5,518 bases of DNA from an uncultured bacterium (lineage in GTDB: Bacteria; Verrucomicrobiota; Lentisphaeria; Victivallales; UBA1829). Of the stretch, positions 1 through 5,518 are shown one piece after another (position 1 is the first letter of the stretch; each line of letters begins with the position of its first letter). The position numbers were made by a program, and so were the translations under genes. Where the stretch lies: positions 1-5,518 of the forward strand of contig URNE01000187.1 in assembly GCA_900549045.1 (NCBI GenBank), read 5' to 3'. The notes beneath the pieces were generated by a model, which did no database searches, was not told the DNA's origin, and saw only the letters and a program-made list of their open reading frames with translations.

Positions 1-102
1 ATATTTTCCATAATCCAGCCACACATTTAATTCTTTTCAAACCAGCAAAACACATTGTCTGCATCTATTTTCCGAGACAAGGCTATAAACAGCACCTCCC
101 CT
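1..102. other. AT-richer non-coding tail downstream of the AraC gene
   Basis: No convincing gene lies here. Reading frames that enter this stretch from the right on the plus strand are shadows of the AraC gene. The only structure seen is a 6-bp inverted repeat, TTGTCT (55-60) and AGACAA (75-80), with a 14-base loop. On the minus strand it is followed by a TGTGTTTTG stretch. It could act as a weak terminator for the regulator, but the stem is short and the T-run poor, so no terminator is called. Confidence 0.5.
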
Positions 103-870
103 TCACTGCGCGCGGCGGTACTCCGCGGGGGGATAATGCTGCAACTGACGGAATACCCGCGAAAAATAATAACGGTCCGGGAAACCGGTCAGCTCGGCGA
201 TCTCGTCAATCGTTTTATCCGAATAGCGCAGATAACGGCACGCGGCCTCCACACGGATCCGGCGGCTGTACTGCTGCGGACTCTCACCCGTCTCCTTGCG
301 GAAGTGGCGCAGAAGCGTGCGCAATTCCGTGCCGCAGCGCGCGGCAAGCTCCGAATTCGAAAGCGGATGCGTCATGTTCTCCCGGATCAGACCCGAAACG
401 CGTTCCGCAAGCGGACTCAGCGACTCACGGAAGAGCATCCGGCCGCGCGGAAGACTCAGCAGAGCATGGTAGAGCACCGCCGCGGCAATCACTTCACAAC
501 GGAAACGGTACGCTTCACCCGTCTCTTTCAGTTCGAACCACTCCCGCAGAAGCGCGCGGCATTCCGCCGTCAGCGGAGTCTCATGAATCCCGGGTTCGGA
601 AAAAACGACATGTTCCGGCGGGACAAAATGAATGTAAAACTGTCCGAACGGCTTCCGTGCGAACGTGGAAAAACGGAAAAGTCCGGGGATGATGTAAATC
701 CGGTCGGTCCGCATCTCAATCACCCGTTCCCCGACTTGCAGACAGCCGCCCTCGGACAGATTCCAGTAACAGCGCCAGAACGGAGTGAAAAGATTCGTCT
801 GACGCCACGGATAAATCCCCGTTTCATACCGTGTCAGATAAATTTCCGGAAGCATATCTTCGTGTTTCAT
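103..870 (-). CDS. AraC-family transcriptional regulator
   Basis: Predicted 255-residue cytoplasmic DNA-binding regulator, probably controlling the divergent rhamnosidase gene. Residues about 10-90 look like a cupin-type sensor half (FWRCYWN near 31-37, GRIYIIPG-like RIYIIPG at 57-63, FYIHF at 78-82). Residues about 153-255 form the AraC DNA-binding half with two helix-turn-helix units. The first is around 170-190 (LSNSELAARCG, then LLRHFRKETGESPQQY). The second is around 220-241 (IDEIAELTGFPDRYYFSRVF), followed by the closing PPAEYRR. Length is normal for a one-sensor AraC protein. The start is supported by GGAGG at 875-879, four bases ahead of the ATG; a second Met at residue 6 is a less likely alternative. 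The end of the domain departs slightly from the usual TGxSPxxYR pattern, reading LQHYPPAEYR. The family call is firm. The ligand (a deoxysugar such as rhamnose) is inferred from the neighbour only. Confidence 0.93.
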   Translation of the reverse strand: MKHEDMLPEIYLTRYETGIYPWRQTNLFTPFWRCYWNLSEGGCLQVGERVIEMRTDRIYIIPGLFRFSTFARKPFGQFYIHFVPPEHVVFSEPGIHETPLTAECRALLREWFELKETGEAYRFRCEVIAAAVLYHALLSLPRGRMLFRESLSPLAERVSGLIRENMTHPLSNSELAARCGTELRTLLRHFRKETGESPQQYSRRIRVEAACRYLRYSDKTIDEIAELTGFPDRYYFSRVFRQLQHYPPAEYRRAQ

Positions 871-891
871 ACATCCTCCATTCTGTCGCGA

Positions 892-905
892 AAAGATACA
901 TCTTT
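892..905. promoter_or_regulatory. Dyad AAAGAT-AC-ATCTTT, candidate operator
   Basis: AAAGAT (892-897) and ATCTTT (900-905) form a perfect 6-bp inverted repeat around a 2-base centre. CG dinucleotides flank both sides, with one base of offset. It lies just past the -10 of the AraC promoter, about where that transcript should begin, and some 55 bases upstream of the start expected from the TATATT box of the rhamnosidase gene. That position would suit autorepression of the regulator together with activation of the hydrolase. AraC proteins more often bind direct repeats, so another regulator, or chance in an AT-rich stretch, is possible. Confidence 0.35.
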
Positions 906-909
906 CGTT

Positions 910-940
910 ATAATATCCATTTCTTTTCCCCGTTTGTCAA
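910..940 (-). promoter_or_regulatory. Predicted sigma-70-type promoter for the AraC gene
   Basis: On the minus strand a perfect TTGACA (-35, plus-strand 935-940) is followed by TATTAT (-10, plus-strand 910-915), a 5/6 match. The 19-base spacer is slightly long. GATATT two bases earlier gives a 17-base spacer but matches less well. The predicted transcript would start near 903 and have a leader of about 30 bases carrying the GGAGG site. Confidence 0.55.
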
Positions 941-941
941 G

Positions 942-947
942 TATATT
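942..947 (+). promoter_or_regulatory. Candidate -10 box for the rhamnosidase gene
   Basis: TATATT matches the -10 consensus at 5 of 6 positions and sits 35 bases before the rhamnosidase ATG. No good -35 lies at 16-18 bases upstream (ATTTCT or TTTCTT only), which fits a promoter that needs an activator. A perfect TATAAT at 909-914 is an alternative, also without a good -35, and it overlaps the AraC -10 on the other strand. The choice between them is open. Confidence 0.35.
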
Positions 948-982
948 AGCTGATAAAAACAAGAAAAAACAGGAGAACGCAA

Positions 983-3175
983 ATGGCTTTTTCAGACAGC
1001 AGAGAATGGAACGCATACTGGATCTCCAGCGGAGAGAACATGGTTGACTGGCGGGCAAAAACTCTCCCCGCCCCCTGGTTCCGGAAAGAGTTCCACGCGG
1101 AAGAAGGGAAATCATACGAGGTGTTCGTCTGCGGACTTGGTTATCATGAGCTCTGGATCAACGGCCGCCGCGTCGGAGACGCCGAACTTGCGCCCGCGCC
1201 GACGAATTACGACCGTCATGCCGGATACCTCCGATACGACATCTCCGCATATCTCAAACCGGGACTCAACACCGTCGGCGCCGTTCTCGGAAACGGGCTC
1301 TACAACTGTCACACGACGGAGACCTGGCACTTCGACAAGGCGACATGGCGCGACTATCCGAAGCTTCTTCTCGAAATTGTCGCAGACAGACAAACCGTTC
1401 TCTCCAGCGACGACACCTGGAAGGTTTCAACGGACGGTCCCATCACCTTCGACGGCCTGCGCAACGGAGAGTACTACGACGCCCGCCTTGAACTTCCCGG
1501 ATGGTCGGAAAACGGATTCGACGATTCCGCATGGAACCGCGCCGTCATCACTGCCGGACCCGGCGGACTGCTTTTCGAACAGACCGCTCCGCCCTGCCGC
1601 GTCCGCGAACTTTTTCCCATGAAAGAGATCGGGCCCGGGCTCCTGGACGCCGGAGTCAACATCGCCGGACGCGCGGAACTCACCGTCCGCGGCGTCCGCG
1701 GAAGCGAAATCCGAATCCAGTACGGCGATGTTCTCAACCCGGACGGCTCGCTGCATCTCGACGACATTGCGCGTTTCGTCAAGAGCGGCGAGTTTCAGAC
1801 CGAACGTTACATTCTCAAAGGCGGCGGCACGGAGACCTGGCATTCGCGCTTCACCTACCACGGTTTCCGCTACGCCGCAATCGAAATCTCCGGCGACGCG
1901 GAAATCCTCTCCATGACCGCGCAGGTCATCGGAAGCGACTTGGCGGAAACCGGCGGATTCTCCTGTTCGCATCCGGACCTGAATGAACTCGGACGCTGCA
2001 CGCGCCGCTCCATCCTGAACAACTTTGTCGGCATCCCGACCGACTGTCCGCACCGCGAGAAAAACGGCTGGATCAACGACCATCAGCTTGCCTCCGATTC
2101 CGTTCTTTTCCAGTTTGACGCAAGCGAACTCTACCGGGAATTTCTTGGAACGCTCCGCGACTGCCAGCGTCCAAACGGTCAGCTGCCGGGCATGGCGCCG
2201 ACTTCCGGCTGGGGCTACAATTGGGGCAGCGGTCCGCTCTTCGACAACTTCCTGCTCGGGGTCCCGCGCAACGTCTACCTCTATCGAGGCGACAGCTCGC
2301 TTCTCCGCGAAAACTACGACGCCTTCAAGCGCAATCTCCAGTTTACAGAATCGCTTGCAAAAGACGGAACAGTCCGTTTCGGGCTTGGCGACTGGTGCCA
2401 TTACGACAACGCCCGCGCAGTGGCGCCCGAATTCGTCATGACCGCGTGGCATTACCGGAATCTGAAAATCTTCGCGGAAACAGCCTCGCTGTTCGGCTTT
2501 TCCGACGATGCCGCACGGACGCTCGACCGCGCCGCGAAAATCGCGGATTCGTTCCGCAGAAACTTTTTCAACGGCGGCGGCTCATGGGCGAACGACGAGA
2601 AAACCGCGCTTGCCCTGCCCGTCGCGTTCGGACTTTGCGACGACGCGGAAGCGCGCCTTTCCGCCGCTCTTCTCGACCGCAAAATGCGGGAGGACGGCTG
2701 TATTGCGGACTTCGGAATCGCCGGAGCGAAATTCGTCCCGCGCGTTCTGGCGGATTACGGGTACGAAAACACCGCGTTCCGGATTTTCACACAGGAAAAG
2801 TTCCCCGGCTGGTGCAAATGGATCCGCGACGGAGAAACCACGCTTCTGGAAGATTTTGCCGGACGCTGTTCGCACAGTCATGTCATGTACGGCGACCTTG
2901 CCGCGTGGATGATGCAGTATCCCGGCGGGATCGAGCCGTCGTTTACGCGTCCGGGCTTCCGCGAAGTTGTCCTGAAACCGAAATTTATCGACGCTCTTCA
3001 TTCGATGAACGCGCATTACGATTCCGTCTGCGGCAGGATTTCCGTTTTCTGGAACCGCACCTCATCCGGCATGGAGCTGACCGCCGCTCTCCCCCCGAAC
3101 GTCCCCGGCGTCCTTCACCTCCCGGACGGCTCCTCGCACGCTTTCAGCGGAACGCGGCATTTCCAATGGAAATAA
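983..3175 (+). CDS. Alpha-L-rhamnosidase, glycoside hydrolase family 78
   Basis: Predicted 730-residue inverting glycosidase that removes terminal alpha-L-rhamnose, or a related deoxysugar, from glycosides. Domains in order: an N-terminal beta-sandwich (about 10-190; WNAYWI, PWFRKEF, YHELWINGRRVGD, VLGNGLYN), the Bac_rhamnosid beta domain (about 215-315; LLDAGVNIAGRAEL, FTYHGFRY), the (alpha/alpha)6 catalytic barrel (about 320-650) and a short C-terminal beta domain (about 651-730; PGFREVVLKPKF, CGRISVFW). TDCPHREKNGWIND carries D354, E359 and D366, with the spacing of the known GH78 acidic residues D567, E572 and D579 of Bacillus RhaB; E359 would be the general acid. GETTLLEDF supplies E623 as probable general base, although the usual motif is GATTLWE. 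There is no signal peptide, so the enzyme is expected in the cytoplasm. AGGAG at 971-975 lies seven bases before the ATG. The gene is divergent from the AraC regulator and is followed by the SGNH gene. The family is certain; the exact sugar is not. Confidence 0.93.
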   Translation: MAFSDSREWNAYWISSGENMVDWRAKTLPAPWFRKEFHAEEGKSYEVFVCGLGYHELWINGRRVGDAELAPAPTNYDRHAGYLRYDISAYLKPGLNTVGAVLGNGLYNCHTTETWHFDKATWRDYPKLLLEIVADRQTVLSSDDTWKVSTDGPITFDGLRNGEYYDARLELPGWSENGFDDSAWNRAVITAGPGGLLFEQTAPPCRVRELFPMKEIGPGLLDAGVNIAGRAELTVRGVRGSEIRIQYGDVLNPDGSLHLDDIARFVKSGEFQTERYILKGGGTETWHSRFTYHGFRYAAIEISGDAEILSMTAQVIGSDLAETGGFSCSHPDLNELGRCTRRSILNNFVGIPTDCPHREKNGWINDHQLASDSVLFQFDASELYREFLGTLRDCQRPNGQLPGMAPTSGWGYNWGSGPLFDNFLLGVPRNVYLYRGDSSLLRENYDAFKRNLQFTESLAKDGTVRFGLGDWCHYDNARAVAPEFVMTAWHYRNLKIFAETASLFGFSDDAARTLDRAAKIADSFRRNFFNGGGSWANDEKTALALPVAFGLCDDAEARLSAALLDRKMREDGCIADFGIAGAKFVPRVLADYGYENTAFRIFTQEKFPGWCKWIRDGETTLLEDFAGRCSHSHVMYGDLAAWMMQYPGGIEPSFTRPGFREVVLKPKFIDALHSMNAHYDSVCGRISVFWNRTSSGMELTAALPPNVPGVLHLPDGSSHAFSGTRHFQWK

Positions 3176-3266
3176 CAGCATGCGCTCCTCTTGCGGGAAG
3201 CAACGGCAAATTCGCGTTCGCAAACTGCCTCCCCCGTCACGAAGGAACATTGCAGCAGAACAATTT

Positions 3267-3306
3267 CTGTCATTCCCCTTGAAAACAGGAATTCCGACAG
3301 TATTTT
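3267..3306 (+). terminator. Bulged hairpin followed by TATTTT, possible weak terminator or attenuator
   Basis: CTGTCATTCC (3267-3276) can pair with GGAAT (3288-3292) and GACAG (3296-3300), with TCC bulged out and an 11-base loop. TATTTT follows directly at 3301-3306. The stem is only moderately GC-rich and is interrupted, so it would be a weak or partial terminator for the rhamnosidase transcript. It overlaps the promoter-like pair described next; the two readings may exclude each other. Confidence 0.3.
3279..3306 (+). promoter_or_regulatory. Possible internal promoter for the SGNH gene
   Basis: TTGAAA (3279-3284, 5/6 of the -35 consensus) is separated by 16 bases from TATTTT (3301-3306, 4/6 of the -10 consensus). 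Transcription would begin near 3313, giving a leader of about 25 bases that contains the AGGAG site. The -10 is poor, so read-through from the rhamnosidase promoter is an equally good explanation for expression. Confidence 0.3.
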
Positions 3307-3326
3307 AAATAAAACATTTCAAATTC

Positions 3327-3331
3327 AGGAG
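3327..3331 (+). promoter_or_regulatory. Ribosome binding site that fixes the SGNH gene start
   Basis: AGGAG lies six bases before the ATG at 3338. This selects that ATG over the in-frame TTG at 3191, which would add 49 residues unlike the family and has no such site. Confidence 0.75.
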
Positions 3332-3337
3332 ATTCCC

Positions 3338-4219
3338 ATGACCGCTCAAGCGCATGAAAAAAAACTCAAAGTTCTTATGATCGGAAACAGCTTCACGCAG
3401 AGCGTTCCGTATTTCTTCCCAAGCATCGTCGAGGCATCCGGAAGCGATTCGCTCGTGCTCGAGATGGCGGCAATCGGAGGATACACTCTCGCGACTCACT
3501 GCGACGATTATTATAAATCCGAACAGAATCCCGAACACAGGCCCTACTGGACCGGATTCAAACAGGCAAGCCTGCATGAACTTCTTTCCGAACACAAGTG
3601 GGATATCGTCACCGTTCAGCAGGCAAGCGATCAGAGCTGCAATCACCCTGTCGCTTCCTGGCGCGCGGATGAACTCATCAGCCTCATCCGCCATCATCAG
3701 CCGGAAGCGGAAATCATGACGCAGCTCATCTGGGCTTTCCGCGCCGACGATGCGGCAATTCGAATCCCCGGCGGCTACTGGGAGTTCGATCAGCACGAAA
3801 TGCACGAGCGCCTCCTCAAGAGTTACGGCGAACTCGCGGAAACTCATCACCTCCGCGTCATTCCCGTCGGGCTCGCGGTCGAGATCGCCCGCGAAAAATC
3901 TCCGCTGAAATTCAAAAACTATGACCCGGCGATTCTTGATGCGCTCAATCCGCCCGACGTTCCCCCGCAGGCAGGCGATCCGGTCGGCGACATCCGCTGG
4001 AGAAAAGATGAAAAGACAGGCGAACTATTCCTCTATCGCGACACCAGCCACATGAATGTCCGCGGCAAGTATCTGCAGGCGTGCGTCTGGTACATCCTCC
4101 TCTATGGGCGGACCGCCGAAGAGATCAAATACATTCCGAAAGAGCTTTCCGACTCCGAGGCGAAACTTCTCGCCCGGTGTGCGGAACAGGCGGTCCGCGA
4201 GTACAAACAGGTCAAATAA
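3338..4219 (+). CDS. SGNH-type hydrolase, DUF4886 family
   Basis: Predicted 293-residue protein resembling the DUF4886 branch of the SGNH/GDSL hydrolases, a superfamily that includes carbohydrate acetylesterases. The block-I motif is VLMIGNSFT, with S18 as the likely nucleophile (GNS in place of the classical GDS). IGGYTL around 46-51 fits block II (Gly). VTVQQASDQS around 91-100 stands where block III normally lies. The C-terminal RDTSHMNVRGKYL provides the D235-x-x-H238 pair expected in block V, followed by the usual helix ACVWYILLYG. No signal peptide or lipobox is present, so it is probably cytoplasmic, unlike many secreted members. The protein begins almost directly with the first strand, and the length is normal for the family. 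Its position behind a rhamnosidase suggests that it removes an acyl group from the same imported glycoside. That role is inferred; the family call rests on motifs. Confidence 0.85.
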   Translation: MTAQAHEKKLKVLMIGNSFTQSVPYFFPSIVEASGSDSLVLEMAAIGGYTLATHCDDYYKSEQNPEHRPYWTGFKQASLHELLSEHKWDIVTVQQASDQSCNHPVASWRADELISLIRHHQPEAEIMTQLIWAFRADDAAIRIPGGYWEFDQHEMHERLLKSYGELAETHHLRVIPVGLAVEIAREKSPLKFKNYDPAILDALNPPDVPPQAGDPVGDIRWRKDEKTGELFLYRDTSHMNVRGKYLQACVWYILLYGRTAEEIKYIPKELSDSEAKLLARCAEQAVREYKQVK

Positions 4220-4236
4220 TCCCGAATCCACAAACG

Positions 4237-4277
4237 AAAACGGCGCAATTCCATGAATCCGGAGTTGCGCCGTTTTT
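4237..4277. terminator. Bidirectional rho-independent terminator between convergent genes
   Basis: AAAACGGCGCAATTCC (4237-4252) pairs with GGAGTTGCGCCGTTTT (4261-4276) over 16 positions, with a single U-G wobble and an 8-base loop. The plus strand ends in TTTTT (4273-4277), serving the SGNH gene. The minus strand ends in TTTTCGTTTG, serving the MFS gene. It starts 17 bases after the SGNH stop codon and ends 14 bases from the MFS stop codon, exactly where a shared terminator is expected. Confidence 0.88.
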
Positions 4278-4291
4278 CATTTTCAAAACAA

Positions 4292-5518
4292 TTATTTTTC
4301 TTCCGCCGGATTCTTTTTCGGGAACACCCAGCCTTCCAGGAAGACGAGCAGAGAGAAGAGAACCAGCGATGCGGGGATCAGGAAGAACGAGTTTTTCAAG
4401 CCGAAACGGTCGCCGCACACGCCCATGATCCAGGTGAAAAATCCGCAGCCGGGAATCCCCATCGCCGAAAAATAGATGTACAGCATTGTTGAATCCAGCT
4501 GCGGAAGCTGATGCACTCCATACACCTGGAGCGTCGGCCAGTACGGCGCAATTCCGATTCCGGCGAGAAAGAGGAGAAAGAACAGAAGCGCGAAAAGCAG
4601 GATTCTCGATCCGAACATGTCCGGCGTCAGAACGGTCAGCAGAAGCGTAACCGGAATCGTGCAGAGCCCGGCGGCAAGCAGGATGATTTTCAGATTTCCC
4701 GGACGCGCAATGAGCCCGAAGCAGGTGCGTCCCGCAAACATGCCGAGCGCAATTGCCGCCGTGCCGAGCCCCGCCATCCACGCGCTCGCGTTGAAGCTGA
4801 GCTGAATGTATGCGGCGGTCCAGAAAGTCAGACAGAACTCCGAACCGGCGCCAAGAAACATTCCGGTGCAGTAGACCCAGAATCGCGGCGTTCTGGCGAT
4901 TGCGGCAGAATATTCCCAGATTGCGGAGATGCTCACACCACCCGATGTTTCCGGATACTTTTTGTCCGGCCTTTCCTTCCAGAGAAACAGAATCGACGTC
5001 AGCAGGGCGAGTCCCCCGGCAGACGCGAGGATGATGCGCCAGTTCACGCCGAGCGTCTGCAGTCCGCCCGCACCGAGAACGCAGATTCCGATTCCGATCG
5101 ACCAGAACGCATGAGCAATATTCACGTACTTTTCCGGAGCGTCCTTGTGAAGGTCCTGCACAAACGGCGTGGCGACGCCTTCGCAGATCCCCTCGCCGAT
5201 TCCGGCGATCAGCAGACACGGGAAGAGCATCCAGTAGGCTGGAGCGAATGCGCAAAGCAGGATTCCGCCCCCCGTCAGAAGCATGCAGGTTCCCATCGAA
5301 ACGCGTTTGCCGATCTGCCCCGCGACCGCTCCGCAGAGAAGCAGGGCGATCACGATCGCCACACTGCGCATCAGGTGCAGTCCCCCGCCCGCGGCCATGC
5401 CGCCTTTGTCGAGCGGGAAATTCAGGTCGGCTCCCATTGCGACAATCACAATCGGGATGGAGAGCGAACACAGCGCGTATGCCGCGAACGCCGCGTACGA
5501 GGCGACATCATAGCGTCC
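4292..5518 (-). CDS. MFS transporter, N-terminus cut by the window edge
   Basis: Predicted inner-membrane carrier of the major facilitator superfamily with 408 residues visible. The frame is open to the right edge and begins with GRYDVASYAAFAAYALCS, which looks like the lead-in and first membrane helix, so only a few residues are probably missing. A GTG at 5447-5449 is an unlikely start because it falls inside that helix. Twelve hydrophobic segments can be counted, near residues 6-28, 51-70, 74-95, 97-118, 132-155, 160-180, 213-239, 245-269, 276-297, 305-330, 341-367 and 376-399. A polar loop (about 181-210) separates the halves. GQIGKR (67-72) is a degenerate version of the MFS motif A loop, and GDRFG (369-373) is the related loop of the second half. 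GEGICEG places two acidic residues in helix 4. The substrate is unknown; a glycoside linked to the neighbouring enzymes is plausible. The gene has its own upstream control outside the window. Confidence 0.88.
   Translation of the reverse strand, partial: GRYDVASYAAFAAYALCSLSIPIVIVAMGADLNFPLDKGGMAAGGGLHLMRSVAIVIALLLCGAVAGQIGKRVSMGTCMLLTGGGILLCAFAPAYWMLFPCLLIAGIGEGICEGVATPFVQDLHKDAPEKYVNIAHAFWSIGIGICVLGAGGLQTLGVNWRIILASAGGLALLTSILFLWKERPDKKYPETSGGVSISAIWEYSAAIARTPRFWVYCTGMFLGAGSEFCLTFWTAAYIQLSFNASAWMAGLGTAAIALGMFAGRTCFGLIARPGNLKIILLAAGLCTIPVTLLLTVLTPDMFGSRILLFALLFFLLFLAGIGIAPYWPTLQVYGVHQLPQLDSTMLYIYFSAMGIPGCGFFTWIMGVCGDRFGLKNSFFLIPASLVLFSLLVFLEGWVFPKKNPAEEK

Larger units (their letters stand above)
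3176..3337 (+). other. 162-base gap between rhamnosidase and SGNH genes
   Basis: No convincing gene is seen. The frame of the downstream gene is open back to a TTG at 3191, but that upstream part lacks a ribosome site and family-like sequence. The right half is AT-rich and holds a bulged hairpin and a promoter-like pair, listed separately. The two genes could be co-transcribed or have separate starts. Confidence 0.5.

Noticed and set aside
55..80. TTGTCT/AGACAA inverted repeat as terminator of the AraC gene
   Set aside because: Only six pairs, half of them A-T, a 14-base loop and a broken T-run. It is no better than chance in AT-rich sequence.
55..1047. 330-residue plus-strand open frame opposite the AraC gene
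   Set aside because: It runs antisense to a clear AraC-family gene, has no family-like sequence (Arg-rich, low-complexity) and no ribosome site. It is a by-product of GC-rich codons.
1427..2452. 341-residue minus-strand open frame inside the rhamnosidase gene
   Set aside because: It is antisense to a gene with recognised domains throughout. Its translation shows no known fold pattern, and long antisense frames are common in GC-rich coding DNA.
3187..3200. TTGC-GGGAA-GCAA small hairpin just after the rhamnosidase gene
   Set aside because: The stem has four pairs and is not followed by a T-run, so it does not qualify as a terminator.
2221..3282. 353-residue plus-strand open frame overlapping the end of the rhamnosidase gene
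   Set aside because: It is extremely Arg/Pro/Ser-rich, typical of an out-of-frame reading. The rhamnosidase C-terminal domain occupies the correct frame, so no frameshift is needed.
5447..5449. GTG as start codon of the transporter
   Set aside because: The in-frame residues before it continue a typical first MFS helix to the window edge without a stop, so the true start lies outside.
4212..5471. 419-residue minus-strand open frame longer than the frame of the transporter from its GTG
   Set aside because: It lacks hydrophobic helices and is rich in Arg/Asp/Ser. The other minus frame gives twelve membrane segments and ends correctly before the terminator.
1..5518. Mobile element, CRISPR array, tRNA or toxin-antitoxin genes
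   Set aside because: No transposase or integrase motifs, no spaced direct repeats, no tRNA-like cloverleaf and no small paired genes were seen. The four genes and their gaps account for the window.

Overview
The window reads as a small carbohydrate-utilisation locus from a GC-rich bacterium. It holds four protein-coding genes. From left to right these are an AraC-family regulator (minus strand), a divergently transcribed GH78 alpha-L-rhamnosidase (plus), a DUF4886/SGNH-type hydrolase (plus), and a convergent MFS transporter (minus) whose N-terminus runs off the right edge. No rRNA, tRNA, CRISPR array, insertion sequence or phage gene was seen. All four genes have intact reading frames within the window and show no frameshift.

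The host cannot be fixed from the sequence alone. The style of the AraC sensor domain (a PFWRCYWN-type segment), the pairing of an AraC gene with a divergent glycoside hydrolase, an intracellular DUF4886 protein, clear AGGAG ribosome binding sites and GC-rich codons all resemble Lentisphaerota/Victivallales. This is recalled family resemblance, not a search result; other glycan-degrading gut or environmental bacteria remain possible.

Layout: 1-102 is an AT-richer tail behind the regulator with no gene. 103-870 is the AraC regulator. 871-982 is the divergent control region, with a consensus-like promoter for the regulator, a weaker one for the rhamnosidase, and a dyad (AAAGAT-AC-ATCTTT). 983-3175 is the rhamnosidase. 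3176-3337 is a 162-base gap with a bulged hairpin and a possible internal promoter. 3338-4219 is the SGNH/DUF4886 protein. 4237-4277 is a strong, apparently bidirectional terminator between the convergent genes. 4292-5518 is the MFS transporter.

Working model (inference): the MFS protein imports a small rhamnose-containing or related glycoside. The DUF4886 enzyme may remove an ester group from it, and the GH78 enzyme releases the terminal deoxysugar. Neither enzyme has a signal peptide, so the chemistry would be cytoplasmic. The AraC protein would sense the sugar and control the divergent promoter. The most distinctive points are the altered GH78 general-base motif, with two expected tryptophans replaced, and the pairing of that enzyme with an intracellular SGNH hydrolase. 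No wholly new system is evident.
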